Assembly: GCA_002407775.1 (NCBI GenBank)
Contig: DHOP01000073.1
Span: forward strand, 1 to 49,016
Reading direction: 5' to 3'
Length of the DNA stretch: 49,016 nucleotides
DNA from: Prevotella sp. UBA5387
Lineage (GTDB): Bacteria; Bacteroidota; Bacteroidia; Bacteroidales; Bacteroidaceae
In this document: piece after piece, positions 27,160 to 36,737 of the stretch
How the letters are laid out: every line of letters starts with the position of its first letter
How positions within the stretch are numbered: the first letter of the stretch is position 1
Notes under the pieces: model-generated
What the model was told of the DNA's origin: nothing
Database searches by the model: none
The model's input: the letters and a program-made list of their open reading frames with translations, nothing else
Program-made: the position numbers and the translations under genes

Positions 27160-27173
27160 TTAGTACTACAATT

Positions 27174-28211
27174 ATGGAAATTATTATTGGACTACTGATC
27201 ATTGCAATTGGTGCGTTCTGTCAGAGTAGCTGCTACGTACCAATCAATAAAATAAAGGACTGGAGTTGGGAAAGTTATTGGATTGTGCAAGGTGTTTTTG
27301 CATGGCTGGTATTCCCCTTTTTAGGAGCTCTGCTTGCCGTTCCTGCTGGGCATAGTCTTTTTGAGCTTTTTGTAACCGCCAATTCGTTTAATGTTTGGAT
27401 GACCATCTTCTTTGGAGTTCTCTGGGGAGTGGGTGGTCTAACCTTTGGGCTATCCATGCGTTACCTCGGAGTAGCTTTGGGTCAGTCTATTGCTTTGGGT
27501 ACTTGTGCAGCCCTGGGAACCATAATGGGCCCTGTTCTAATCAATGCGTTCTTCCCAGAACTCAATGCCTTGGAATCACTGACATTTGCCGTTATCCTTG
27601 GAGTAGTCGTTACGTTGGTGGGTATTGCCATCATTGGCGTGGCTGGCTCCATGAAGGCCTCTTCTCTTTCTGATGAAGAAAAAAGGGCTGCCGTGAAGGA
27701 CTTTAATTTCCCAAAAGGCGTGGCCATTGCTCTGCTTGCTGGTCTGATGAGTGGATGTTTCAATGTTGGCTTGGAGTTCGGCAAGGATATTAACTTTGGC
27801 GACTTGACACCCGATATTTACAAGACGCTGCCTGCCACGCTTTTGGTCACTGTTGGTGGATTCGTTACTAACGCCATTTACTGCTTCTATCAGAACCAGA
27901 AAAACCATACGTGGGCTGACTATGCAAAAGGTCGCGTGTGGGGCAATAACCTTCTGTTCACTGCTTTAGCTGGTGCTTTGTGGTATAGCCAGTTCTTCGG
28001 ACTGTCGCTAGGAAAAGGTTTTCTCACGTCCTCTCCAACGCTGATGACGCTTGCTTTCTGTATTCTCATGGCACTCAATGTAGTGTTTTCCAATGTGTGG
28101 GGTATTATCCTAAAGGAATGGAAAGGTTGCTCGCGTTCTACAATCGGTGTACTCATTGTGGGCATTGTTGTGCTCATTGTCTCTTCCTTCTTACCTTACC
28201 TAATAGGATAA
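27174..28211 (+). CDS. rhaT: L-rhamnose/H+ symporter
   Basis: Inner-membrane L-rhamnose:proton symporter of the RhaT family (drug/metabolite transporter superfamily). At 345 residues it has about ten hydrophobic segments. The N-terminal segment IIAIGAFCQSSCYVPINKIK and KDWSWESYWIVQGVFAWL, the LGVALGQSIALGTCAALGT helix and the C-terminal FSNVWGIILKEWKGCS are characteristic. It begins 14 bp after the repeat element's right end, so the element forms nearly all of its upstream region; no TAnnTTTG box is seen, and rhaT may be transcribed from upstream. Confidence 0.95.
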   Translation: MEIIIGLLIIAIGAFCQSSCYVPINKIKDWSWESYWIVQGVFAWLVFPFLGALLAVPAGHSLFELFVTANSFNVWMTIFFGVLWGVGGLTFGLSMRYLGVALGQSIALGTCAALGTIMGPVLINAFFPELNALESLTFAVILGVVVTLVGIAIIGVAGSMKASSLSDEEKRAAVKDFNFPKGVAIALLAGLMSGCFNVGLEFGKDINFGDLTPDIYKTLPATLLVTVGGFVTNAIYCFYQNQKNHTWADYAKGRVWGNNLLFTALAGALWYSQFFGLSLGKGFLTSSPTLMTLAFCILMALNVVFSNVWGIILKEWKGCSRSTIGVLIVGIVVLIVSSFLPYLIG

Positions 28212-28373
28212 ATCTCTAATTTTCTATTTACAATACTACGAATGATTTAAAGGTCTTGATATTGGCGAAGAGGCAATGATGTGTTTTCTATTTGATTTAA
28301 AATCAATAGAATAAAGTTTTCTTGATAACTAGAGATCATACCAACCGGATTGTTAATATTATTTTTTAAACTT

Positions 28374-31300
28374 ATGACTAAACGATTAAAGGACAAAGTG
28401 TTCTTGGGCAGTCTTGCTCGAATGTTATTCCTTGTTTCTTTTATGCTGTGTGCAACATTTAGCTATGCACAGAAACAAGTAACAGGAACTGTTGTAGATG
28501 CCAATGGCGACCCTGTCATTGGCGCAAGTGTAATCATACAAGGTACGTCAAAAGGATCCATCACAGATCTAGATGGTAAATTTGTCATACCCTCTGTAAA
28601 TTCTAACTCAACCCTGGTCGTATCCTATATAGGAATGAAGACACAGAATGTTTCTGTGAACGGTCAGTCGGATATCAAAGTTACGTTAAGGGACGATTCC
28701 GAAACTTTAGACGAACTCGTTGTAGTAGGTTATGGACAGATGCGAAAGTCCGATCTTACTGGTGCCATGAGTCGTATTACTTCGAAAACCTTGGAGGAGC
28801 GTCCTATTCAAAATGCCCTTCAGGCAATGCAAGGAAAAACCGCTGGTGTAGATATCACGAGCAACAATAGACCTGGTGAGTTGGGAGATATCCGCGTTCG
28901 CGGTAATCGTTCTTTGTTGGCTGATAATGATCCATTATATGTTGTTGACGGTATTCCATTGACAGCAGGATCTATGGCGGACATCAACCCAAGTGACATC
29001 GAGAGCATTGAAGTGTTGAAGGATGCTTCTGCAACAGCTATTTATGGTAGCCGTGGTGCTAACGGTGTGATTTTGGTAACATCCAAGAAGGGACAGAGTG
29101 GACGTGTAAGCATCAATTATGATGGCAGCTATACTTGGAACACCATGCATTCAACTACAGATTATATGAATGCAGGCCAGTTGCTGGATTACCAACGTCA
29201 AGCTGCAATTACAGGTGGAACATATAATGGTGCCTATGGTACGGCCCCAGACCCAGACCGTGATCGTGCTATTACAGGTATGGGTTCAGAAGACTGGACG
29301 CAACGTGTTATGTCGACAGCTTATAAGTATAACACTGATGGGACTTTGCAGATGCGTGCTGCTACAGCAGATGAAATGGCAGCTGGATATGCTGCACAAG
29401 TACCTGTGTATGATTCTGCCAATATGTTTAATGAGAATTGGGGTGATCTAGTGACTCGCACCGGATTTACTCACAATCATCAAGTAAGTCTCTCCGCTGG
29501 CTCAGAGAAGAGTAAACTCTATACGAGCTTTGGTTATTTGAAGCAGGATGTTCCATTGAAGGATCAAAATTACGAGCGCTTCACAGTAAATATCAATGGA
29601 GAAATCAAACCTTTGGAATTCCTTACTGTAGGTATCGGCCTTAATGGTTCTCACTCCATCAAGAATTATGGTATTGTAAGTAACTTTGACAATACTGTGG
29701 CTAAGGATTCTTATGGTTTGGCAATGAATATCATGCCATGGGTTCCTGCTTTCAATGAAGATGGTTCTTACCTTGTAGGTACTACAAATGGACAAGCTGG
29801 TCACAATATTGCCAGTGATATAGATCATGGAACAAACGAATACCGCTACTACGGTCTAAATCTGAGCTCGTTCTTCGAAGTTGGGTTTGGTAAAATTTGG
29901 TCAGTACTTGATGGTCTGCGTTGGCGTACAAACTTTGGCTCTCAGTTCCGTCAATCACGTTACGGAAGTTATTACGATGAAGAGTGGTCAAATGTCTATG
30001 GATTTGATTCTACTGAACCAAAGGTGGGTTATAATAACCAAAGCACCAATATGAGTTGGACACTTGAGAACTTGCTTTACTATGATAAAGAGGTTGCTAA
30101 AGGACATCGCATTGGCGTTACATTAATGCAGAGTGCTGAAAAATACCGCACTGAGGGCATCAATATTCGTGCATATGAAATTGTGTATCCTACTTCTATG
30201 TGGTATGACTTAGGTAATTCCAATAAGGACAAGGTTGGATATGGTACCAATTATAGCAATTGGACACGTACATCTTGGATGGCTCGCTTGAATTATAGCC
30301 TCATGGATCGTTACTTGTTAACGCTTACCGGTCGTTATGATGGAGCCAGTGTGCTTGCCGAAGGAAAGAAGTGGGATTTCTTCCCATCTGCAGCTTTGGC
30401 ATGGAAGGTGAATGAAGAAGCTTTCATGAAGGATATCAAATGGATTGATCAATTGAAACTTCGTGTTGGTTATGGTGTTACAGGTAACTCGTCTGTATCT
30501 CCTTATTCTACAGCTGGTAGCGTAACTTCTACTTATGCAAAAATACCTTTCGGTTTAGGTGGATCTGTAAGTAATGTCAATGGTGCAAAACCTGACGTTA
30601 TGCCTAATTATAATCTTGGATGGGAGAAGACGGCTTCTACTAACTTTGGTGTAGATTTCAGTTTGTTCAACAACAGAGTCTATGGTAGTTTGGAATATTA
30701 CATTGCTAAAACCAGCGATGTTATTATGAACCGTTCTATCCCTGTTATCACTGGTTATGCTCAGATTCGTTCCAACATTGGTAAAACACAGAATAATGGT
30801 TTTGAAGCAACAATCAATGTTATTCCAGTGAAGACCAAGTCGTTCAGCTGGGAGAGCTCGGTGTCATTTACAAAAAATAAGGAAAAGATCGTAGAGCTAT
30901 CTGGTGGTAAGGTAGATGAACCAGGTAACAACTGGTTTATCGGAAGCCCACTCAATGTGTTCTATGATTATCAGTATGATCGTATTTGGCAGAATACAGA
31001 GGATGATAAGATGATGATGGCAGCTTACAACTCCAACAAGATGACATTCCTGCCAGGACAGTATAAGATTGTGGATCAGCCAATGCAATTGGTTGACGCA
31101 ACTACAGAGGGAGCCCATAAGTTTACTTATAATGGCCAAGACTACTATTATGCAGACAATGGCTTTGGTAAGTTTGATAACGATGATAAGATCGTTTACC
31201 AAAAGAGTCCAAAGTTGAGTTTTGGTTGGACAAATACTTTGACTTATAAAGACTTTGCCTTTAGCTTCTTCATGTACGGCCGCTTTGGTAATAGCTATTA

Positions 31301-31688
31301 TGGCTTGACTCAAACGATTGGCCGAAGGGTTGAAAACGACACTTGGAGTCCTACCAATACTGGTGCAAAGTTTGCGCAACCAACAACAGCTACCCGTACG
31401 ACTTCTTATGATTACGTTCGCAACTTTACAAAGGGAAATATGGTAATTGTACGTAATATCTCCTTGAGTTATAATCTGCCGAAATCATTGACAACCAAAT
31501 TTGGTGCAAACACTGCATCGGCTTATGTTCAGGTGTTGAATCCATTCCTCTTCGGAGACGAATTGGTTAAGTCTGGTGTTAATCCTGATGATATCACTGG
31601 ATGGGATGCAGGTAATCATATTGGTGGACAAACCAACAATACCTGTATTACCCGTAGCTTTGTTCTCGGCGTGAGACTTGGTTTTTAA
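28374..31688 (+). CDS. susC: SusC-family TonB-dependent outer-membrane transporter
   Basis: Outer-membrane transporter of the SusC/RagA family that imports oligosaccharides with TonB energy. From the ATG at 28374 the protein has 1104 residues; a TTG at 28350 is an unlikely start. After the signal peptide (…CATFSYAQ) comes the carboxypeptidase-regulatory-like domain (VTGTVVDANGDPVIGASVII), then the TonB-box-like DELVVVGYG, the plug (ADINPSDIESIEVLKDASATAIYGSRGANGVI) and a ~22-strand barrel ending in RSFVLGVRLGF. SusD follows 29 bp downstream. The neighbouring rhamnose genes suggest a rhamnose-containing glycan, an inference only. Confidence 0.95.
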   Translation: MTKRLKDKVFLGSLARMLFLVSFMLCATFSYAQKQVTGTVVDANGDPVIGASVIIQGTSKGSITDLDGKFVIPSVNSNSTLVVSYIGMKTQNVSVNGQSDIKVTLRDDSETLDELVVVGYGQMRKSDLTGAMSRITSKTLEERPIQNALQAMQGKTAGVDITSNNRPGELGDIRVRGNRSLLADNDPLYVVDGIPLTAGSMADINPSDIESIEVLKDASATAIYGSRGANGVILVTSKKGQSGRVSINYDGSYTWNTMHSTTDYMNAGQLLDYQRQAAITGGTYNGAYGTAPDPDRDRAITGMGSEDWTQRVMSTAYKYNTDGTLQMRAATADEMAAGYAAQVPVYDSANMFNENWGDLVTRTGFTHNHQVSLSAGSEKSKLYTSFGYLKQDVPLKDQNYERFTVNINGEIKPLEFLTVGIGLNGSHSIKNYGIVSNFDNTVAKDSYGLAMNIMPWVPAFNEDGSYLVGTTNGQAGHNIASDIDHGTNEYRYYGLNLSSFFEVGFGKIWSVLDGLRWRTNFGSQFRQSRYGSYYDEEWSNVYGFDSTEPKVGYNNQSTNMSWTLENLLYYDKEVAKGHRIGVTLMQSAEKYRTEGINIRAYEIVYPTSMWYDLGNSNKDKVGYGTNYSNWTRTSWMARLNYSLMDRYLLTLTGRYDGASVLAEGKKWDFFPSAALAWKVNEEAFMKDIKWIDQLKLRVGYGVTGNSSVSPYSTAGSVTSTYAKIPFGLGGSVSNVNGAKPDVMPNYNLGWEKTASTNFGVDFSLFNNRVYGSLEYYIAKTSDVIMNRSIPVITGYAQIRSNIGKTQNNGFEATINVIPVKTKSFSWESSVSFTKNKEKIVELSGGKVDEPGNNWFIGSPLNVFYDYQYDRIWQNTEDDKMMMAAYNSNKMTFLPGQYKIVDQPMQLVDATTEGAHKFTYNGQDYYYADNGFGKFDNDDKIVYQKSPKLSFGWTNTLTYKDFAFSFFMYGRFGNSYYGLTQTIGRRVENDTWSPTNTGAKFAQPTTATRTTSYDYVRNFTKGNMVIVRNISLSYNLPKSLTTKFGANTASAYVQVLNPFLFGDELVKSGVNPDDITGWDAGNHIGGQTNNTCITRSFVLGVRLGF

Positions 31689-31717
31689 TATATAATGTAA
31701 TTAAAGGAAAAGTCATT

Positions 31718-34066
31718 ATGAAAGTAAAATATATAACATTAGGTCTTCTTGCTTTGGGAATTACATCATGCTCTGATAATTTCCTTAAAGAGGAGATGGT
31801 GAGTGTCATTACTCAAGATTATTTCAAAACGGAGCAGGGACTCGACCAGCTAATTGTAAGTACATACAATGCGGAGCGTCTACGTCATCCGTATACTGAA
31901 GGAGGATTCAGCTTCGAGCTAGGCCATGATTGTAGTGTGGTTAGTGGGAGAAATGCTGAGAACCAATTTTCTACTTCAACATGGACAGCAACCGGCACAT
32001 GGAACTCTGTACCTGGATTTATGAATACGTTTATGGGAACCCAGAGTAAGCAGCAGTCTGGCTTTATTATCAACTGCTATCCGGTCATCGACTGCTGTAA
32101 TAAAGCTATCGGTTCAATTCGTAGTGGTAGCGCAGTTGGACGTTATGCTAAAGATAAGGCTTATGCAGCTTCACGTCTTTCAGAGGCATTGTTCAATCGT
32201 GATTATTTGATGTTCACATTGAATACATTGTTGGGAGACGTCTATTTCCCTCAGGCCAGCATTACATCTCTGCCTGATAATTTCGATTACAAGAGAATGC
32301 CTTCTGAAGAACAGTGGAAGATTATGATATCCGATATGCGTTATGCAGTAGAGAGTTTGCCTGCAGATGCTGAGGTGTTCGGACGAATCACTAAGTATGC
32401 AGCAGCTCATTTCTTGTCCAAACTTTATCTCACTCGCGCTCAGGGCGCTGAGTATGGTACATCGGAATATGGCCGTAACGCTGACGGAACAATTGATAAC
32501 AACAACCCTAAGTCATATTTAGGTATGCTTTATAAGGGTAAGGTAAGTTCCGACCTTGACTCCTGCATCTTTTATGCAAACATGGTAATCAATAGTGGAA
32601 AATACTCTTTGGAGTCCAATTATTTGAACCTTTGGAAAAATGGTATCAATACTTGGGATAATGAAAGCTCTAAGGAGATTATTTTGGCAGGTGTGTTCGG
32701 TAATGGTACTGACAACTATCGTTATGGTAATCGTGCCCTCTGCTTGTTTGCACAAGACTATGTAAACAACAAGTGGGGTATACCTGATTATACTTGGGAA
32801 AATCCAACCGCTCCTAATACCAGCTATCGTAACAATGACTGGGGTTATGATGTGTATACAGACAAGTTGAACGACTCACGATTCGAAAAGTCTTTTCATG
32901 TGGAATTTAAGACTGCTTTAAATGGTGGTACACGTTCTACTATAGGTGCGGACGTAGACTATTATGATTATACTTCATCAAGTAATTCATCTTATAACTG
33001 GACCCAGAAGCAAGCTGACTATTTCAACAATAACATTCTGCCGAATTATAATCGTGCAAGTTGGGGTGGTCGTAAGGCAGTAGCTGGACAACATAAGATG
33101 GGTAAAGGTGACCTCGCCTTTGCAATTATCGAGAATACTAAGGCTACCGCAATTGATGTAGAGGTGGCTGATGCCCAACCTTTCGTTTGCTTCGCACGTT
33201 GGATGAAGAAAGATGGTAAATATTATTATCGTCCTCAGATAGTTGAGAATGGTAAGCAGTATAGTTTTGTTAGCCAATTGGGTGATGGAGTAAGTAGTAA
33301 TCACTATGGTCTGGAGAATGCTATGCGTGCAGGTAATCTAGCTTCATTGAAGTATGATGACTGTAATAGAACGGGTTCTAACTCAATCTATGGTTCAAAG
33401 GATGTGCCTGTATTCCGTTTGGCAGAGACATATCTGATTCGTGCTGAGGCAGAAGGACGCAAGAATGATTATGTTTCGGCAATCAACGATATCAATGCCT
33501 TGCGTGCTCGCGCTGCATATAAAGCAGGTGAGAAACGTGCTGAAGTATTGGCTCGTCTTTATCCAGGACATGAGAACTTGACACAAGCTGAACAGCAATA
33601 CCCATATAGTGTTGTAGGTGATAGCTATAGCAAGATTAAAGTGGATGCAACCTATTGGGATGGAGCATCAGATAAGTCTCGTTTGGAGGACTATCCTGCA
33701 GCAGCAACTACAGAACAACTAAGATTCAGAGAATTCATTCTGAATGAGTATAGTCGTGAGTTCAATGAGGAAGAAATGTACTATGACGTTCTTCATCATT
33801 CAGGTTTGCAGGCAGAGCGTATCCAATGGCATCATCAATTGGGAGCCAATCCTAATAACACCACTTATGCTGTAGGAACTTGGGATAACTCTGATAATAC
33901 AACGGCTACTACCGGACAAGATGGTAAGCCCAAGGGTGCTTTCCAAAATTATATGACTTTAAAGCCATTCCCGCAGACGTTTATTGATATGCTGACTGAT
34001 GAGAACAATGTCTTGTTAACCGATGAGGCAAAGAAGGCATATCAGAATTACGGCTATAATCAGTAA
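31718..34066 (+). CDS. susD: SusD/RagB-family glycan-binding lipoprotein
   Basis: Cell-surface lipoprotein that lids the SusC pore and binds the glycan. Signal MKVKYITLGLLALGITSC (Cys18) is followed by the SusD-typical SDNFLKEEMVSVITQDYFKTEQGLDQL region. Helical repeats with SEALFNRDYLMFTLNTLLGDVY, the TKYAAAHFLSKLYLTRA segment and the C-terminal VPVFRLAETYLIRAEAEGRKNDYVSAINDINALRARAAY/LNEYSREFNEEEMYYD signature identify the RagB/SusD fold. At 782 residues it is clearly larger than the typical 500-650, because of insertions in the middle (~350-520) that may form an unusual binding surface. It is followed by a terminator. Confidence 0.94.
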   Translation: MKVKYITLGLLALGITSCSDNFLKEEMVSVITQDYFKTEQGLDQLIVSTYNAERLRHPYTEGGFSFELGHDCSVVSGRNAENQFSTSTWTATGTWNSVPGFMNTFMGTQSKQQSGFIINCYPVIDCCNKAIGSIRSGSAVGRYAKDKAYAASRLSEALFNRDYLMFTLNTLLGDVYFPQASITSLPDNFDYKRMPSEEQWKIMISDMRYAVESLPADAEVFGRITKYAAAHFLSKLYLTRAQGAEYGTSEYGRNADGTIDNNNPKSYLGMLYKGKVSSDLDSCIFYANMVINSGKYSLESNYLNLWKNGINTWDNESSKEIILAGVFGNGTDNYRYGNRALCLFAQDYVNNKWGIPDYTWENPTAPNTSYRNNDWGYDVYTDKLNDSRFEKSFHVEFKTALNGGTRSTIGADVDYYDYTSSSNSSYNWTQKQADYFNNNILPNYNRASWGGRKAVAGQHKMGKGDLAFAIIENTKATAIDVEVADAQPFVCFARWMKKDGKYYYRPQIVENGKQYSFVSQLGDGVSSNHYGLENAMRAGNLASLKYDDCNRTGSNSIYGSKDVPVFRLAETYLIRAEAEGRKNDYVSAINDINALRARAAYKAGEKRAEVLARLYPGHENLTQAEQQYPYSVVGDSYSKIKVDATYWDGASDKSRLEDYPAAATTEQLRFREFILNEYSREFNEEEMYYDVLHHSGLQAERIQWHHQLGANPNNTTYAVGTWDNSDNTTATTGQDGKPKGAFQNYMTLKPFPQTFIDMLTDENNVLLTDEAKKAYQNYGYNQ

Positions 34067-34469
34067 TCGAATGATTAATAGTAAAAAAGTATAGACTTCT
34101 ATTTGTTCATATTTGAAGGTCCATACTTAACAAGCTAGATTCATCCTATACTTTGTTTTTCAAAGTATAGGATATTTCTTTTATAAATGCAGGAAATGTA
34201 CTGCCATCGCATAATAATTACTTTCGATATCTGGCAGTCACTGAAGGTCACAATAATTTTGAGTCAATACTAAAAGCAAAACTTGTGAAGCAATCTTAGG
34301 TATATAAAATACTCTACACCACTTGTGTGATTCGAAATAATTTCCGAAATTTGTACTTGTGTCAAGTTCTATTTTATACCTTTTGTTTTATTACAAAGCA
34401 AAGACTAAAAAACTGAATAGGCACACTTTTGTAAGACAGTAACTAACTCTACTTTAAATGAATTTGATT
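34067..34469. other. Intergenic region between susD and the PL22-like gene
   Basis: Apart from the susD terminator (34143-34182) I see no gene, RNA or clear promoter here. A weak box, CACTTTTG, at 34424-34431 deviates from TAnnTTTG in one position. Confidence 0.45.
34143..34182 (+). terminator. Rho-independent terminator after susD
   Basis: A perfect 13-bp stem (ATCCTATACTTTG, 34143-34155, with 34161-34173) and a 5-T loop, followed by ATTTCTTTT. Confidence 0.88.
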
Positions 34470-35672
34470 ATGAAACGAACCAAAAATTTGATTATCTGTG
34501 CACTGGCATTCGTTCCGTTGGGACTAAAAGCGCAGTCAGTGCCCGTCATGGAGACGGGAAACAACAACATGCCAAACGAGTGGATCGATCGAGATACCGG
34601 GCATAAGGTAATCAAACTGACAAGGCGTGCTGGAGACAACACAAGCTTCTATTTCCACAATAACCCGTTCGTTGGCAATGAAATGCTCTTTGCCGGCAGT
34701 ACAGGTTATGATACCAAGGATAGTCAGATGTATGCCGTCAACCTCTCTTCACTTGACATTAGGCAAATCACTCATGAATCTTTTCCTGTTAGAACAGAAA
34801 TAGCCAGTGCAGCGACACATGAGATTTTCTTCCAACACGGTGACAGTGTCTTCGCAACAAATACAGATACAGGTCAACGCCGTTTCATTACACGAATAGA
34901 AGCGGGGAGCGGTCACGGTTCAATCAACTGTGTCAATTGTGATGGGACATTGCTTGCAGGTGTATTTTCAACTGCTGAAGAAGATAAGTTGTTTCGCGAT
35001 TATCCAGCTCGAAATGACTGGTTCAATATGCTAACTGATCATCCTTATGAGCGTACACTATTCACAATCGATACTCGCACTGGTAAGACCAATCGTTTTT
35101 TTACCGAGGTGGCTTGGCTCAATCATTTACAGTTCTCACCTCGAGATCCGCATTTACTTATGTTCTGCCATGAGGGTCAGTGGCATCGAGTAGATCGTAT
35201 TTGGAACATTGATGTGACTAATCCAAAGGCCAGATTGATGCATAAGCGTACGATGGAAAATGAAATTGCAGGTCATGAATGGTTCGGTGCTCTAGGGCAT
35301 AAGATTTATTTCGACTTGCAGAAGCCGAAATCAGTGAACTTCTTTATTGGTCGGGTTGATATTAAGACTGGTGATGAGCAAGATTTTCGAATTTCACGCG
35401 ACGAGTGGTCTGTCCATTTTACAACCTCGTGGGATGAAAGTTTTATAGTAGGTGATGGAGGAAACCGGATTTCCGTGGCGAATTCCGATAAAGACCAATG
35501 GATATTCCGCTACGACTATGACGGTGACCACATGAAGACCACCAAGTTGGTTAACATGAAGAATCATGATTATAGGCTCGAGCCAAATGTGCATTTCTCC
35601 CCTGATGGGAAATGGATAATATTCCGCGCCAACTTTGAGGGGCATACGGATGTGTATGCCGTAGAACTTTAA
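34470..35672 (+). CDS. Oligogalacturonate lyase-like protein (PL22-type beta-propeller)
   Basis: A secreted 400-residue protein resembling oligogalacturonate lyases (PL22), which cleave short galacturonides by beta-elimination on a seven-bladed propeller. Start chosen at 34470 (MKRTKNLIICALAF, signal ending KAQS); ATG 34458 would add four residues before the positive n-region. Family traits: DRDTGHKVIKLT, FYFHNNPF, LQFSPRDPHLLMFCHEGQWHRVDRIW, EIAGHEWF and EPNVHFSPDGKWIIFRAN. The last block has Asn where PL22 enzymes have a histidine ligand (NVH, not HPH), so the activity may differ. Beside rhamnose genes it suggests pectin or rhamnogalacturonan as substrate; this is inference. Confidence 0.82.
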   Translation: MKRTKNLIICALAFVPLGLKAQSVPVMETGNNNMPNEWIDRDTGHKVIKLTRRAGDNTSFYFHNNPFVGNEMLFAGSTGYDTKDSQMYAVNLSSLDIRQITHESFPVRTEIASAATHEIFFQHGDSVFATNTDTGQRRFITRIEAGSGHGSINCVNCDGTLLAGVFSTAEEDKLFRDYPARNDWFNMLTDHPYERTLFTIDTRTGKTNRFFTEVAWLNHLQFSPRDPHLLMFCHEGQWHRVDRIWNIDVTNPKARLMHKRTMENEIAGHEWFGALGHKIYFDLQKPKSVNFFIGRVDIKTGDEQDFRISRDEWSVHFTTSWDESFIVGDGGNRISVANSDKDQWIFRYDYDGDHMKTTKLVNMKNHDYRLEPNVHFSPDGKWIIFRANFEGHTDVYAVEL

Positions 35673-35730
35673 TTAGTTTTTCCTTGTAATAATCTGCCCT
35701 TTCAATATACGGTATTATAGAAGGGGCCAA

Positions 35731-35787
35731 TAGTATAATCCATCACTAAATGGTTCAATTTGAAAGATTTAGTGATGGATTATGCTA
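35731..35787. terminator. Long-stem terminator between the convergent lyase and deacetylase genes
   Basis: A perfect 17-bp inverted repeat (35735-35751 with 35767-35783) extended by a T-G wobble and three more pairs to about 21 bp, with a 15-nt loop. It stands between two converging genes and probably ends the plus-strand transcript; action on the minus strand is less certain. Confidence 0.8.
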
Positions 35788-35833
35788 TTTGTATAATATT
35801 TAAACACTAATCTAAAATAGTTATTACAGCTTA

Positions 35834-36733
35834 TTAATCATTCTCCCTTTTGATAATAATCTTTCTTGAATATGGATTGATGGTGTAAGGCTTACCATCT
35901 ACGAGCAAGGTAAGAGGCTGATTGAAAATAGATGGATCGAGGTGAAGTTGAGGACGAACGATAATGCGTTTCTTCTTAAACTTTACTTTGAGGTGGATGC
36001 TATCGCGCTCTGTGACGTAGGCTCCAATGTCTCGAAGTGGTGCAACCCATAGCCTATGGCGCATTGATGCGGCATAGCGCATGATGTTGTAGAATGCAGT
36101 TGTATCATTGAAATGGTCGTACCCAATGGCAATGCCATGAGTCATGGTGACACCCCATGCTCGATTCTGAATGAGACCAAGGACGTAGTCTTCAAACCAT
36201 TTGATAGTCCTGTCGCCTCCAAGACTGACTTGATAAGTCCGCGTGCATGTGCGATCTTGTGAACAAAAAGCAACCGCTGCATCGCTCTTGCGGTTACCAG
36301 GATATAAGAAAGTGCGAGGAAAAAAGCCTGTTAGATGATAAATCAGAGTGTCATTGCGTTGCACCTCAGAACGCATTGAATCGAGATTCAGCAATGACAA
36401 GTTTTTATGGGCATAGCCATGGTTAGTTATTTCTTGTCCATGTTCAGCTATTTCCTTTGCCTGTAACCAGGTCATGCAAGGAATATTCTTGTATTTCCCA
36501 TTTGACACTCCACCGACACGACTGCCAATTAGTCCAAATGTAGCATGAAGACCTAGATCTCGAAGCAAAGGGTACGCTACAGTGTAATGCTCCAAAAGAC
36601 CATCATCAAATGTGATAGAAAGAGCTGCCTGCTTGTTGTCAAGAAAAGGGGCCACCTTAACGGTCTGTGTTTTTGCCTCTAAACAAAATAACAAGGCAAA
36701 AGCATAAACGGCGGTATGGCCCCAGAATCTCAT
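35834..36733 (-). CDS. Secreted polysaccharide deacetylase (NodB/CE4-like)
   Basis: A 299-residue exported protein with a NodB homology domain, a metal-dependent de-N/O-acetylase fold. The start is set to the ATG at 36733 (MRFWGHTAVYAFALLFCLEA), giving a signal peptide and lying 4 bp after the rhaD stop; a longer frame begins inside rhaD. Motif 1 is TFDDG (Asp43, Asp44). Motif 2 is NHGYAH (His105, His109) with Gly in place of Ser/Thr of H(S/T)xxH. A C-terminal beta region of ~80 residues (VKFKKKRIIVRPQLHL) follows. Coupling to rhaD suggests removal of acetyl groups from a rhamnose-containing glycan; the substrate is unknown. Confidence 0.86.
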   Translation of the reverse strand: MRFWGHTAVYAFALLFCLEAKTQTVKVAPFLDNKQAALSITFDDGLLEHYTVAYPLLRDLGLHATFGLIGSRVGGVSNGKYKNIPCMTWLQAKEIAEHGQEITNHGYAHKNLSLLNLDSMRSEVQRNDTLIYHLTGFFPRTFLYPGNRKSDAAVAFCSQDRTCTRTYQVSLGGDRTIKWFEDYVLGLIQNRAWGVTMTHGIAIGYDHFNDTTAFYNIMRYAASMRHRLWVAPLRDIGAYVTERDSIHLKVKFKKKRIIVRPQLHLDPSIFNQPLTLLVDGKPYTINPYSRKIIIKREND

Positions 36734-36737
36734 GGTT

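Noticed and set aside
30897..31379. 160-residue antisense open frame inside susC
   Set aside because: Hydrophobic and Ile-rich only because it mirrors the barrel codons; no start signal or promoter.
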